From contig JACQUZ010000079.1 of the NCBI GenBank assembly GCA_016210055.1, positions 1 through 61,072 on the forward strand: a stretch of DNA of 61,072 bases, given 5' to 3'. Under the pieces are notes generated by a model. That model was not told the DNA's origin and made no database searches. It saw only the letters and a program-made list of their open reading frames with translations. Every line of letters begins with the position of its first letter. The stretch's first letter is position 1. The DNA is from Deltaproteobacteria bacterium (GTDB lineage Bacteria > Myxococcota_A > Polyangia > Haliangiales > SHYZ01). The position numbers were made by a program, and so were the translations under genes. This document shows, piece by piece, positions 8,226-17,610 of this stretch.

Positions 8226-9283
8226 GAGGCGGACCTCTCGTCCATGGGGCGTTGCTCGTGGCAGCGCTCGCACTGGCCTATCAAACATGGACCCGGGATC
8301 GCTCGGCGGTACCCGCTCTTCGGACTGTCGAAGTCTGGAAGGGTGCGTCGTCTGACCTGAAATCCCTTGCACTCGACGGTGAGCTCAGAGATGTCGTCGT
8401 CGAACGTCGGGAGGAGGGCGGAGAGAAGTTCTTGTGGGGCACGGTCACCCGGTCGTCGCCGCCTGCACCCAAGCCCGCGCAAGGTCCGGACGCAGGTCCG
8501 CATGCCGGGATGTCGAGCGTCGACGAACCGCCCCCAAAGACAACGGTCAGGCAATTCGCTGTTGGTGACGACGGGACCGAGCTCTTCAAGAAATTCACGC
8601 CACTGCGAGCGCTTCGGGACCTTGGGGTCCTCGTCGAGCAGCAGAAGGCCGATTTCGGCCTCGCGGAGGCCAAGGACAAGCTTACCGTCCACTACGCGAG
8701 CGGGCCGCGTGAGTTGATCATTGGTGGATCCGTGTATGGCGGCGGGGACCGCTACGTGCTCGAGCCCGAGTCGAAGCGCGTGTACGTGCTGCCGGGGGAC
8801 GCGATCCGCTCGCTCGAAAACGCCGATTCCTCCCTTCGAGAACGCAAGCTTCATGGATTTGCGGCGACCGATCCCGGGAAGGTGGTCATCAAGACGTCGG
8901 CCAAGGAGCGAGCGCTCGTTCGCACAGGTGGGGAGCCTTCCGCGGTCCCAGGCGTGCCGGCACGAGGCAGCTGGGCCGACGCTGCCACTCCGGACAAGGC
9001 GGATCAGACCCTGGCCAATTTCATGGATCGGGTGGATCAGATGACCCCAATTGAGTATTCGCCAGAGGTCACGCCCGAAGGGCTCACGCCGGTGGTGAGG
9101 CTTGATTATCAGTCGAAGGCGGGAGCGGCTTTGGGGTGGCTCGAGCTATTCAAGAAGCCTGGGGAAGATGCGGGCAAGTTCGACTACTACCTGCGTAGCG
9201 AGCGCACCCGTGTCATGGCCAAGGTCTTTCGTGGCGTCGCCGAGCGAGTCGATCAAGACCTGGCCCAAGTGGTTTCGCCGTAG
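8222..9283 (+). CDS. DUF4340-type membrane-anchored protein
   Basis: 353 aa starting at the ATG that overlaps the previous stop (ATGA). One N-terminal membrane anchor (LVHGALLVAALALAYQTW) precedes a large periplasmic domain with the pattern of DUF4340 proteins (LRALRDLGVLVEQQ... FGL; ELIIGGSVYGGGDRYV). Such proteins follow GldG-type genes in many genomes, probably as an extra subunit of the same transporter. A Pro-rich stretch (SSPPAPKPAQGPDAGP) is a likely linker. Function unknown. Confidence 0.82.
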   Translation: MRGGPLVHGALLVAALALAYQTWTRDRSAVPALRTVEVWKGASSDLKSLALDGELRDVVVERREEGGEKFLWGTVTRSSPPAPKPAQGPDAGPHAGMSSVDEPPPKTTVRQFAVGDDGTELFKKFTPLRALRDLGVLVEQQKADFGLAEAKDKLTVHYASGPRELIIGGSVYGGGDRYVLEPESKRVYVLPGDAIRSLENADSSLRERKLHGFAATDPGKVVIKTSAKERALVRTGGEPSAVPGVPARGSWADAATPDKADQTLANFMDRVDQMTPIEYSPEVTPEGLTPVVRLDYQSKAGAALGWLELFKKPGEDAGKFDYYLRSERTRVMAKVFRGVAERVDQDLAQVVSP

Positions 9284-9302
9284 CGCTCGCATCGGAGACG
9301 GA

Positions 9303-9779
9303 GTGCCGCGCGTCCTTCCAGGCGACGGGCTGCTTCATCCGGTTCCGATGGTTTCGATCGCCTTGCTGGTCGTGAACGATCACGTCCTGAAGCGGGTTTT
9401 TGGGAACTTCTGGACGGGCAAGCTCTCGGACCTGGCCGGCCTGGTGTTTTTTCCGCTACTCCTCGTGGCGGCATGGGAGCTCGTGGACCGCGCCAGGGCG
9501 CCCTGGCGCGGTCCATCGAGGCGTGCCGTCGTGGTGTCGGTCCTGACCACCGGGATGGTGTTTTCGCTGGTGAAACTTTGGCTCCCGGCCAAGCTGGCGT
9601 ACTGCTACGGGCTCGCGGCGCTCAGGTGGCCTGCTTGGGCTTTGGTGGAATTCACGGCGCGAGGACGGATTCCCGGTCTTGAGCCGCTGGTGCTGGTGCA
9701 GGACGCTTCCGATCTCCTGGTGCTCCCTGCGTTGTTCATCTCGTGGGCCGTTGGCCATGCGCGCGCCGGTGCAGAGTAA
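9303..9779 (+). CDS. small integral membrane protein, function unknown
   Basis: 159 aa from a GTG at 9303; the ATG at 9348 is an alternative. Three to four hydrophobic segments are visible (MVSIALLVVNDHVLKRV, DLAGLVFFPLLLVAAWEL, VVVSVLTTGMVFSLVKLW, LLVLPALFISWAVG). It lies 19 bases after the DUF4340 gene and is probably the last gene of the same operon. I do not recognise the family. The upstream extension of the open frame to 9102 overlaps the previous gene and is not used. Confidence 0.65.
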   Translation: MPRVLPGDGLLHPVPMVSIALLVVNDHVLKRVFGNFWTGKLSDLAGLVFFPLLLVAAWELVDRARAPWRGPSRRAVVVSVLTTGMVFSLVKLWLPAKLAYCYGLAALRWPAWALVEFTARGRIPGLEPLVLVQDASDLLVLPALFISWAVGHARAGAE

Positions 9780-9892
9780 CGACCATGTCATGCGTCGCTC
9801 GCAGAGCGTCGCATAATATGGATTATGTCAACTACACATGTCCACCCATCCGCACGACTCAGGACCGTGCCCAATCGCACCCCGAACTCGGC

Positions 9893-12226
9893 CTATCGCA
9901 TCGGCTTGATTCGAATTTGGTTGAACGGAGTCCGCGGCGACGGTCCCGACTTGCCCTGCTTTTGGGAGGTTCCTTGCCTCCCACTCGCCGGAGCGCCACC
10001 CAAAGGCTTCCTCCCTGGCCCCTTGGCTTCGGGTTCCAGGGCCTTCACCTGCTTGATCGACAGGCCAATTCGCCGACGCTCCTTGTCCACCTTGATCACC
10101 CGTACCTGGACCCGCTCGCCGACCTTGGCCACCTCCGCTGGATCCTTGACGAAACGGTGCGACAGCTCGCTCACGTGCACAAGGCCATCTTGGTGCACGC
10201 CGATGTCGACGAAGGCGCCGAATGCCGTGACGTTGGTGATGACACCAGGCAAGACCATCCCTTCCTGGAGGTGCTCGAACTCCGTCACGTCATCTCGGAA
10301 CCCAACCTCCTCGAACTTCTCGCGTGGATCCCGTCCGGGCTTCTCGAGCTCGCTGAGGATATCGCGGAGCGTTGGCTCACCCCGCTTCTCATCGATGTAG
10401 CGCTTGATGTCGATCTTTCGCACGAGCTCTCGCATGCCCACCAGCCCGGCGACGCTGACCCCCAAGTCTGCCGCCATTTTCTCGACGACGTCGTAGCTCT
10501 CTGGGTGCACGGCGCTCTCGTCGAGCGGGTTTTCACCACCACGAATCCGCAGGAACCCGGCCGCCTGCTCGAACGCCTTGGGGCCAAGTCGCGGGACCGA
10601 AAGGAGCTCCTTGCGGGACCGGAACGGTCCCCTTGCCGCCCGATGAGCGATGATGTTCTTGGCCAGCGTCTCACCGATGCCCGAGACATAGGAAAGGAGC
10701 TTCGCTGACGCGGTATTCGCCTCGACGCCCACGGCGTTCACGCACGACTCGACGACGCTGTCTAGCGACTTCTTGAGCGCCGACTGGTTCACATCGTGCT
10801 GGTATTGCCCCACGCCGATGGACTTGGGATCTATCTTCACCAACTCGGCGAGCGGATCTTGCAGGCGCCTGCCAATGGAGACGGCTCCTCGTACGGTCAC
10901 GTCGCGGTCCGGGAATTCCTCGCGGGCGATTTCGGACGCCGAATAGACCGATGCCCCGCTTTCGTTTACCGAGACGACGATGCAGCCTTCGGGCAACTCC
11001 CCTGCCTTCTTCATGGATTTCATGAGCGCCTCGGTCTCCCGGCCGGCGGTTCCATTGCCGACGGCAACCGCCTGCACGCGATGCTTCTTGGCCAGCGCGG
11101 CCAAGGTCGCCCGCGCCTCCGCCTCCCGCTTTTGTGGCTCGTGCGGATAGACAACCGCGTCTTCCAAGAGATTGCCTGTGTCGTCGAGGACCACGACCTT
11201 GCACCCGGTCCGGAACCCCGGATCGAGGGCCAGGATGCGCCTGGTTCCCATCGGGGAGAAAAGGAGCAAGTGACGCAGGTTGTCTGCGAACACGCGGATG
11301 GCCTCGCTGTCCGCACGTTCCTTGAGCGCGAGCCTGACGTCCACTTCGATCGAGGACTTTAGCAGCCGATCATAGGAGTCCTCGATGGACGCGATGAGAT
11401 CGGCGGCCAGAGCGGCCCGCGGATTCGTAAGCACGCGGCTGCGAATCAATCGGTAGCACTCGTCTCGGTCCATCTCTAGGACGACCCGCAAGTAACCCTC
11501 TTTCTCTCCGCGACGAAGCGCGAGCACTCGGTGTGACGGCAGTGACTTGACCGGTTCCTCGAAGTCGAAGTAGTCCGCGAACTTCTTCGCCTCCTTCTCG
11601 GCCTCAGGCCCCTTCCCTTTGAGGTCCGCGGCTCGCGAAACGAATCGTCCTTCGGCAAGCGCTAGCTCGCGAAGCGCCCCCCGCACGTCGGCATCGTCGG
11701 CGACGCGCTCGGCGACGATGTCGCGTGCGCCCTGCCAAGCCGACTCCACGTCGGGAACCCCCTTTTCAGCCGACACAAAGGGCCGGGCCAGCTCGTCACG
11801 GCCCGCGGAAAGCGCTTCTTTCTGGGCCCGGATTTCGTCCGCCAACGGCTCGAGGCCCCTCTCCCTTGCAATGATGGCGCGGGTGCGACGCTTTGGCTTG
11901 TACGGCAGGTACAAGTCCTCCAGCTCGGTCTTTGACTTGGTGGCCAGAATTTTGGCCGCGAGCTCGTCAGTGAGCTTCCCTTGTTCCGAAATCGACTCGA
12001 GGATTGTCTTTCGCCTTGACTCGAGCTCCGTCAGGTACTCGAAGCGCTCCTGGATTTGCCCGAGCTGGACTTCGTCGAGGCCACCCGTCATCTCCTTGCG
12101 GTACCGCGCAACAAACGGGATGGTGGCGCCTTCCCCGAGCAAGGACACGGTCTTTTCGACCCCTGCTCGAGGGATTTGGAGCTCTTCAGAAATGATGGAA
12201 GGAAAATCGCGTACCGGGACAGACAT
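9893..12226 (-). CDS. tex: Tex-family S1 RNA-binding protein
   Basis: 777 aa, the normal length for Tex. In order: an N-terminal helical domain (VEKTVSLLGEGATIPFVARYRKE), a YqgF/RNase H-like domain (LALDPGFRTGCKVVVLD), the Tex signature SIGVGQYQHDVN, helix-hairpin-helix motifs (LLSYVSGIGETLAKNI; LLSVPRLGPKAFEQAAGFLRI), and a C-terminal S1 domain (GVITNVTAFGAFVDIGVHQD) with a basic tail. Tex binds nucleic acid and affects transcription. It is monocistronic here and converges with the membrane-protein gene at 9779; the 113-base gap between them contains a weak CATAAT/ATTATG hairpin. Confidence 0.96.
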   Translation of the reverse strand: MSVPVRDFPSIISEELQIPRAGVEKTVSLLGEGATIPFVARYRKEMTGGLDEVQLGQIQERFEYLTELESRRKTILESISEQGKLTDELAAKILATKSKTELEDLYLPYKPKRRTRAIIARERGLEPLADEIRAQKEALSAGRDELARPFVSAEKGVPDVESAWQGARDIVAERVADDADVRGALRELALAEGRFVSRAADLKGKGPEAEKEAKKFADYFDFEEPVKSLPSHRVLALRRGEKEGYLRVVLEMDRDECYRLIRSRVLTNPRAALAADLIASIEDSYDRLLKSSIEVDVRLALKERADSEAIRVFADNLRHLLLFSPMGTRRILALDPGFRTGCKVVVLDDTGNLLEDAVVYPHEPQKREAEARATLAALAKKHRVQAVAVGNGTAGRETEALMKSMKKAGELPEGCIVVSVNESGASVYSASEIAREEFPDRDVTVRGAVSIGRRLQDPLAELVKIDPKSIGVGQYQHDVNQSALKKSLDSVVESCVNAVGVEANTASAKLLSYVSGIGETLAKNIIAHRAARGPFRSRKELLSVPRLGPKAFEQAAGFLRIRGGENPLDESAVHPESYDVVEKMAADLGVSVAGLVGMRELVRKIDIKRYIDEKRGEPTLRDILSELEKPGRDPREKFEEVGFRDDVTEFEHLQEGMVLPGVITNVTAFGAFVDIGVHQDGLVHVSELSHRFVKDPAEVAKVGERVQVRVIKVDKERRRIGLSIKQVKALEPEAKGPGRKPLGGAPASGRQGTSQKQGKSGPSPRTPFNQIRIKPMR

Positions 12227-12313
12227 GAACAGCGGTTCTACGGCGCATCCCGCGCGCTTTCAATCTTGACTGTGCGCCGCAGTATTGCCTGTCATGGCTC
12301 CTCGCAACGCCAG

Positions 12314-12859
12314 CTAGAAGTAGTACCTGAAGCCAATCGCGGCGTTGAGGTCCGTCCGGTCCTCATGGTCGCCGTCGTAGTCGTCCTCGTCGTCGAGATC
12401 GACGAGGTCGATGACGAGCGCGAGCTCGAGGAAGAGATCCATGGGAACGCGGTTGAAGTCCATGAGCAGGCCAAAAGGCGCTCGGAGTCCCACGTGCACG
12501 TCGTCGTCATGGTAGTGGTTGTCGTGGCGATAGTCGTCGTGGAAGAGGATCCGGCCGCCGACCCCTAGGTAAAACGGAAGCGTAAAGGCCGGCACGCGGG
12601 CAAGGATCACCGGATGGAACAGGGCCTCCAGGTTCACGTGGAGCCCATCGCCGTGGCCAAACGCCTCTCCGACCCCGAACTGCATGGCGGCTCCCCCGCC
12701 TAGGTAGTACTTCCCCGAAAGACCCGTGGGGGATCCGACCTGAAGTCCCAGGCCAAATGGTCGTCCTGGCCCACCACCACCACGCGCCATGGCAAGACCC
12801 GGTGCCAGAAGAAAAAGGGCGGCGCCCAACGTCAAAGACCTGAAACGTAATCTACCCAT
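12314..12859 (-). CDS. outer-membrane-like exported protein with His/Asp-rich segment
   Basis: 181 aa. A signal peptide (LGAALFLLAPGLAMARG) is followed by Gly- and aromatic-rich beta strands (LGLQVGSPTGLSGKYYLG; FYLGVGGRILF) and ends in a terminal FRYYF, as in small outer-membrane barrels. Between strands lies an unusual run of His and Asp (FHDDYRHDNHYHDDDVH), and a second acidic run (DLDDEDDYDGDHED) follows; these could bind metal ions. The family is not otherwise recognised. Transcribed on its own, divergently from the UbiB-like kinase. Confidence 0.75.
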   Translation of the reverse strand: MGRLRFRSLTLGAALFLLAPGLAMARGGGGPGRPFGLGLQVGSPTGLSGKYYLGGGAAMQFGVGEAFGHGDGLHVNLEALFHPVILARVPAFTLPFYLGVGGRILFHDDYRHDNHYHDDDVHVGLRAPFGLLMDFNRVPMDLFLELALVIDLVDLDDEDDYDGDHEDRTDLNAAIGFRYYF

Positions 12860-12951
12860 GGAACCTCCTCTACAACACTCAGTGTAACGAAAACCGCCGG
12901 TCCCCGCGCGACGTGCCTCTTACGCCCTTGGATTCTCGTATATATTGGCGC

Positions 12952-14619
12952 ATGGTCTCGATCGTCAACGCGGTCAAGGACATCGAGCGGCTGCGCCAAA
13001 TCACCATGGTCCTCATGCGACATGGGTTTGGTGAGCTCGTGGCCAGGACGGACCTTCGTGCGCTCGTGTCCGGCCGCACCAAGCCCGAGGGGGACGCCGG
13101 AGCTCAAGCCAAGAGGATGAGCTTTGGCGAGCGCCTCCGCCTCGTGCTCCAAGACCTCGGACCGTCGTTTATCAAGCTCGGGCAGATCATCTCGACCCGG
13201 CCGGACCTTATTCCAGCGGACGTCATCCAGGAGTTAAAGAAGCTCCAAGACGATGTCCCGCCCATTCCGATCGAAGAAGTGAAGAGCGTGATCGAGGAAA
13301 CGCTCGGGGCCACGGCGTCCCAGCTGTTCTCCGCATTTGACGAGAAGCCGCTCGCCTGTGCGTCGGTGGGGCAAGTGCATCGTGCGCGACTTCGAGACGG
13401 CGCGCAGGAGCTCGAGGTGGTCGCGAAGGTCCAGCGCCCTCGCATCCGCCAGACCATCGAGCGAGATTTGGACCTTCTCTATTTCTTGGCTCGCCTGACG
13501 GAGCGGGCGATCCCAGAGTCGAAGATCTATTCCCCGGTTGGTCTCGTCGGTGAATTCGACAAGGCCATCATGGCCGAGCTGGACTTCACGACTGAGGCAG
13601 AAAATGCCGAGAAGTTCACGCGCAATTTCTCGGGGAATCCGACCTGTCGCTTTCCCCTCGTCTATCGCCAAGCCACCGGGAAAAGGGTTGTCACCCTCGA
13701 GTTCTTTGATGGCAAGAAGATCTACGCCGCGGTCGAAGGCGGAGCGTCGGGTGAGCGGATCGCCAAGAACGCCGTCCATATCATCGCCCAGATGATCTTC
13801 GAAGACGGCTTCTTCCATGCGGATCCCCACCCCGGCAACGTGCTCATCCTCGGCTCCCCTCTCGAGCCCGTGATCGGATTTTTGGACCTCGGCTTGGTGG
13901 GACGGATTACCCCCGAGATGCGCGACAAGGCCATCGATCTCATGGTTGCTGCGGTTCGCCAAGAGACCGATGCCCTTGCCGACGCTCTCATCGCCATGGG
14001 GCGGCCGCGCGGCAAGGTCGACATGGCCGCTTTTCGGGCCGAAGTGGCGGTCCTTTCTGAGAAGTACTTGGGCAAGGAGCTTCGCGACGTGCAGCTCTCG
14101 GCGATGATCCGCGACCTCGTGCAGGGCGCGATCAAGTACGAGATCGAGATGCCGACCGAGATTGTGATGGTCGGGAAAGCCCTCATGACGGTTGAGGGTA
14201 TTGGCAAAGAGATCTATCCGGAGCTCGACGTGTGGAGCGAGCTTAGGCCGTATTTCCTCAAGCTCCTCTGGAAGCGCTATCACCCAGAGCGCATTAGCCG
14301 GGAGCTTCTCCGTGGTATTGCCCAAGTAGGCACCGCCACTGCGAAATTCCCAGGTCAGCTTCACTCCATTCTCGAGGACTTGCGGACGGGCCGCCTGGAA
14401 TTGCGCTCGACCGACCCTGCGCTGCCACCCGCCGCAGATCGCCTTGGAAGGCGAATCTACTCTTCGCTCACGATCGGGGCGTTCACTCTTTCGGGCGCCG
14501 GTCTCCTCGCCGCTGGGCGCTATGAGGGGCTAGGGCAAGCGCTCCTCGCTCTGGCCGGAATGCAGCTAATCTTGCACACCATCGGCGATCTGCGCCGCAA
14601 GTACGGGCGCACGCGCTGA
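12952..14619 (+). CDS. UbiB/ABC1-family atypical kinase
   Basis: About 555 aa. The family hallmarks are present: the KxGQ motif in FIKLGQIISTRPDLIP, the Ala-rich loop LACASVGQVHRARL, the Lys in VVAKVQRP, the catalytic-loop equivalent FHADPHPGNVLI and the metal-binding FLDLGLVGRI. Two hydrophobic C-terminal segments (LTIGAFTLSGAGLLAAGR; ALLALAGMQLILH) anchor it in the membrane. UbiB proteins support quinone or isoprenoid-lipid metabolism. No ubi or men genes are adjacent, so the pathway is open. The ATG at 12952 is preferred over the upstream open codons. Confidence 0.92.
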   Translation: MVSIVNAVKDIERLRQITMVLMRHGFGELVARTDLRALVSGRTKPEGDAGAQAKRMSFGERLRLVLQDLGPSFIKLGQIISTRPDLIPADVIQELKKLQDDVPPIPIEEVKSVIEETLGATASQLFSAFDEKPLACASVGQVHRARLRDGAQELEVVAKVQRPRIRQTIERDLDLLYFLARLTERAIPESKIYSPVGLVGEFDKAIMAELDFTTEAENAEKFTRNFSGNPTCRFPLVYRQATGKRVVTLEFFDGKKIYAAVEGGASGERIAKNAVHIIAQMIFEDGFFHADPHPGNVLILGSPLEPVIGFLDLGLVGRITPEMRDKAIDLMVAAVRQETDALADALIAMGRPRGKVDMAAFRAEVAVLSEKYLGKELRDVQLSAMIRDLVQGAIKYEIEMPTEIVMVGKALMTVEGIGKEIYPELDVWSELRPYFLKLLWKRYHPERISRELLRGIAQVGTATAKFPGQLHSILEDLRTGRLELRSTDPALPPAADRLGRRIYSSLTIGAFTLSGAGLLAAGRYEGLGQALLALAGMQLILHTIGDLRRKYGRTR

Positions 14620-14632
14620 TCCCAGGGTTTCG

Positions 14633-15715
14633 CTAGATCGCCGTCTCAACCACGCTCCACTTTCGGTTTCGCTTGACGCCCAGCCGAAACAGAAGCTGGT
14701 GGAACCCCTCGTCCTCTGGGTCCACAGCCGATAGCTCGGCCTGGGTCACACCGAGGTCGAGGGACGCTCGCCACGCCCGGAGAAGGAGCTGGGCGGCGAT
14801 TTCCCGCCCTCCAAATCGCGGCTCCACCGCTACCGCTAGGACGTGCACGCGATCCACCCGCTTGCGAGCCAGCGCCGAACGAATGGCCCGCAGCGCGGAC
14901 AGAGGGCCCGCCTGCCGCGGCGTCGAAGGTGCAATTTCCGGGACCGCGAGGACAACGCCGGCAGGCTGATCGCCCACCTCAGCCAACCATATCAGGCGAA
15001 GATCGAGGAAGCGCATGATGTCGCGCACCCTGGCCTGAGCCTCGTCCCGCGACATCGCGACAAAACCGAAGCGCCTTGAGAAGTCCGCGTTGTAGGTCGG
15101 GAGGAAGCGATCGACCTCTTTCTCAAGCCGGAGCGCATCAATGGGGCGGTATGCGACCTCGTGGTCAGGTGATCGCCCTTGCGCGGGCGTCCTCAGGGAC
15201 GCAGGCGGAGGTGGCACTTCCTCGCGAGTCCAAGAGTATCCGTGCCGCTCGGCAATGGTGCGGAGGCCCAGGCGTCCGAGCAAGACGGGCACGTGGGGAG
15301 GGTTCACGGGGCATAGCGGGCTCGCCGGCCGGTCGAAACCCGCGGTCATTAGGCCGAGCTCTTCCCCGAGGCCGATGTGCAGTGGGCCACGCATGAGCCG
15401 GTGTCCACGGTCCCTGAGCCAGCGGGCCGTGGCCTCGAGGAGCGCACGGGCCCCGTGCAGGTCATCAGGGCATTCAAGCCAGGCAAAGAAGCCCGCGCCA
15501 TCGGCGTGAAGCTTGGAGTAGGCGTGATTCGACACCCCGGCGATGCGCCCGACGACGCGTCTCCCTTCTTTGAGGACAAAGAGCTCCCGTTCCGCATGCC
15601 GCCAGAACGGCTCACTCTGCGGATCCAAGCGCCTGCGCTGAAGCGGCGCATGGGCAGGCACCACGGAAAGGAATCCATCTAGGTCGCGAGGCGATCGCAC
15701 CGGCTGAACGAACAT
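14633..15715 (-). CDS. GNAT-fold N-acetyltransferase-like protein
   Basis: 360 aa with the arrangement of the two-half GNAT proteins: an N-terminal part (FWRHAERELFVLKEGRRVVGRIAG) and a C-terminal acetyl-CoA-binding half whose motif A is weak (VLAVAVEPRFGGREIAAQLLLRAW) followed by ELSAVDPEDEGFHQLLFRLG. The substrate cannot be predicted. It stands alone, convergent with the UbiB-like gene (13-base gap). Confidence 0.75.
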   Translation of the reverse strand: MFVQPVRSPRDLDGFLSVVPAHAPLQRRRLDPQSEPFWRHAERELFVLKEGRRVVGRIAGVSNHAYSKLHADGAGFFAWLECPDDLHGARALLEATARWLRDRGHRLMRGPLHIGLGEELGLMTAGFDRPASPLCPVNPPHVPVLLGRLGLRTIAERHGYSWTREEVPPPPASLRTPAQGRSPDHEVAYRPIDALRLEKEVDRFLPTYNADFSRRFGFVAMSRDEAQARVRDIMRFLDLRLIWLAEVGDQPAGVVLAVPEIAPSTPRQAGPLSALRAIRSALARKRVDRVHVLAVAVEPRFGGREIAAQLLLRAWRASLDLGVTQAELSAVDPEDEGFHQLLFRLGVKRNRKWSVVETAI

Positions 15716-15826
15716 GCCTTCTCCAGGAGACCACGGAACGTCGGTGAGAGCACGGAGAATCCACGCCTTTTCGGTGGGGCCACCCTCTTCTCAAGAAGAT
15801 CGCGTTGTCGCCGATGAAGAGGAGTG

Positions 15827-16762
15827 ATGGGCAAGACCCACATGGGGCTGACCTTGTCCCTGGCCTGCCTCGCTTGCGAAAAGGAGCCACGGCCCGTCGA
15901 GCCCGATTCAGGCGCACCGTCGTTCGATGCTGGTGCCCTCCCGACCGTCGAGTGCCCCTTGATGGCTGAGGCAACCTTCGTGGTTCGTTCCTTCGAGCTC
16001 TTGCCGCCGGACGAAGGCCTTGATCAGACGGGGGATGGCAAGCCCGACAACTCCCTCGGATTCCTTCATGTCGCGGCCAATCAGGGATGGGAACGAGACA
16101 TCCGCGATGGCGTGGCGATTTATCTCTGGGACTTGACGAGCTGGACGGGGACGTCGGACGACGACGAGATCGGCCTGGCGTTCTTCCACGGCGTGGACGC
16201 CGATGAACCGGCCAATGCCCTGAACAACGCGAGCGGCCAGGGGGAGTTTCTCATCGCGCGCGAGCAGCTCGACGTGAACTGCAACCCCACGACGCGGTTT
16301 CCCGAGGCCGAGGTGAAAAATGGGTTCCTTCTTGCTCGCACGCCAGAGTTCCCGTCGGTCTATCCCGACTTCGGGACGGTGCTCCTCCATCGCGCGCATG
16401 TGATCGCCGCGATCAAGGAGGACGGGTCGGAGATCGCGGGCCGCATGAGTGCGGTGTGGACCGCCTGCAATCTTGCCCGCATCAAGTTCCCAGGCGCTGC
16501 CGACGACGATCGATCGATGCTCGACTTCGTCGTCGCATTCGGCGTTCAGCCGGACATCGACATGGATTCAGACGGCCTGGAAACACTTGTTCTGGGAGGT
16601 TCGGACGGGGTTCGGGCGTGCCTGGATGGCAACGGCAAGCCCATGGACGGTCGAAGCTGCTCTTGCGACCCCCGCGTCCAGGATGGCTACTCCCTGACAT
16701 TCCACGCCAGCCTCGTGCGGGCGCGGATCATCGGCTTTACCCAAAAGGACGAGCAGGACTAG
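15827..16762 (+). CDS. lipoprotein, function unknown
   Basis: About 311 aa. The N-terminus is a short lipoprotein signal ending at the lipobox CLAC, followed by a linker rich in Pro, Asp and Ser (PVEPDSGAPSFDAGALP). The mature domain is acidic with Asp-rich loops (TGDGKPDNS; DMDSDGLE; DGNGKPMDGR) resembling calcium-binding turns, and a few cysteines (CSCDP). Large Asp-rich secreted lipoproteins of this kind are common in myxobacteria, but I do not recognise a family. The codon before the chosen ATG is a GTG that could also be used. Confidence 0.7.
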   Translation: MGKTHMGLTLSLACLACEKEPRPVEPDSGAPSFDAGALPTVECPLMAEATFVVRSFELLPPDEGLDQTGDGKPDNSLGFLHVAANQGWERDIRDGVAIYLWDLTSWTGTSDDDEIGLAFFHGVDADEPANALNNASGQGEFLIAREQLDVNCNPTTRFPEAEVKNGFLLARTPEFPSVYPDFGTVLLHRAHVIAAIKEDGSEIAGRMSAVWTACNLARIKFPGAADDDRSMLDFVVAFGVQPDIDMDSDGLETLVLGGSDGVRACLDGNGKPMDGRSCSCDPRVQDGYSLTFHASLVRARIIGFTQKDEQD

Positions 16763-16777
16763 CGCCACGTTGACGCA

Positions 16778-17458
16778 CTAGTATCCCCCGCGCTGCCCCG
16801 GCTGCTCCGTGGGCATCGAGGGCTGCGGCTTCTGCTCCTCGGTGCCGCGCACAGGGACCCTCCCAAGCTCCATCTGCTCAAGGCGGGTGTAGTTGGCCGA
16901 ACGAGCGAGGTCGGTAAAGGTCTTTTCTGCCGCGGACAGGTGCGCCGCGACGGGCTCGATGGCCCGGTCGAGCTCCTCGAGGCGGGCTGTCTTGACCTTC
17001 TTGGCGGCATCGCGAGCTGCTTTCAGGTGCTGCTCCAGCTCGCCGAGCTTCGCCTGAGGGTCGACTCCCGCTACTGGCTGGCGCTCCATGGCGCCCTCTT
17101 CACGTTTTGCCGTGCCGGCCATCCCCCGCTGGCGAGCATGGCCGATGTGCGTGGTTGCCATGCTGAGGTTCGTGTCGATGTTCTTTTGGGCCTCATCCAC
17201 GATGGGCTTGTCTTTCTTCTCGAGCTTGAGCTCGGACAAGCCAGAGATCGCCTTGGTATTGTTGACGGCGTCGCTCAGGTACACGTCAACCAGCAAGAGG
17301 TGCTTCCTCATCTCCATGGCTTGAATGTCCATGGCACCGGCCTGGCCCGCGGGCATCGCCCCCTGCGGTTGCCCTCCTTTTGGCATGTCGTCGGCGATGG
17401 CAAAAGCCCCCAAGCCCAGTAGCGTCGTAGCGAGCACTGATGCGATTCCCCGCTTCAT
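16778..17458 (-). CDS. exported helical protein, function unknown
   Basis: 226 aa from the ATG at 17458. A signal peptide (MKRGIASVLATTLLGLGAFA) is followed by a Met/Gly/Gln-rich linker and then long amphipathic helices (LGELEQHLKAARDAAKKV; LEELDRAIEPVAAHLSAAEKT), suggesting a periplasmic helical bundle, and by a Pro/Gln-rich tail. No recognised catalytic motif. Single gene between the convergent lipoprotein and the bamB-like gene. Confidence 0.7.
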   Translation of the reverse strand: MKRGIASVLATTLLGLGAFAIADDMPKGGQPQGAMPAGQAGAMDIQAMEMRKHLLLVDVYLSDAVNNTKAISGLSELKLEKKDKPIVDEAQKNIDTNLSMATTHIGHARQRGMAGTAKREEGAMERQPVAGVDPQAKLGELEQHLKAARDAAKKVKTARLEELDRAIEPVAAHLSAAEKTFTDLARSANYTRLEQMELGRVPVRGTEEQKPQPSMPTEQPGQRGGY

Positions 17459-17610
17459 CGTCACCTCCATTTGAGGACGCTTCGCGAAACCTAACGCATT
17501 GCGTCGCGCTCATGATCTTTCTAGGGTCCTGACGCTTTCCCGCAAGCGGAGAGAGCGAGGTGCCATGGACGATGGAGACGTGGGCTAGCGGAGGCGCGTT
17601 CTATGGACCG

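Noticed and set aside
9811..9830. CATAAT/ATTATG hairpin between the convergent genes at 9779 and 9893
   Set aside because: Only a six-base AT-rich stem and no T-run; too weak to call a terminator.
13234..14364. 376-aa minus-strand frame opposite the UbiB-like kinase
   Set aside because: No recognisable domain; the plus-strand kinase motifs are unambiguous.
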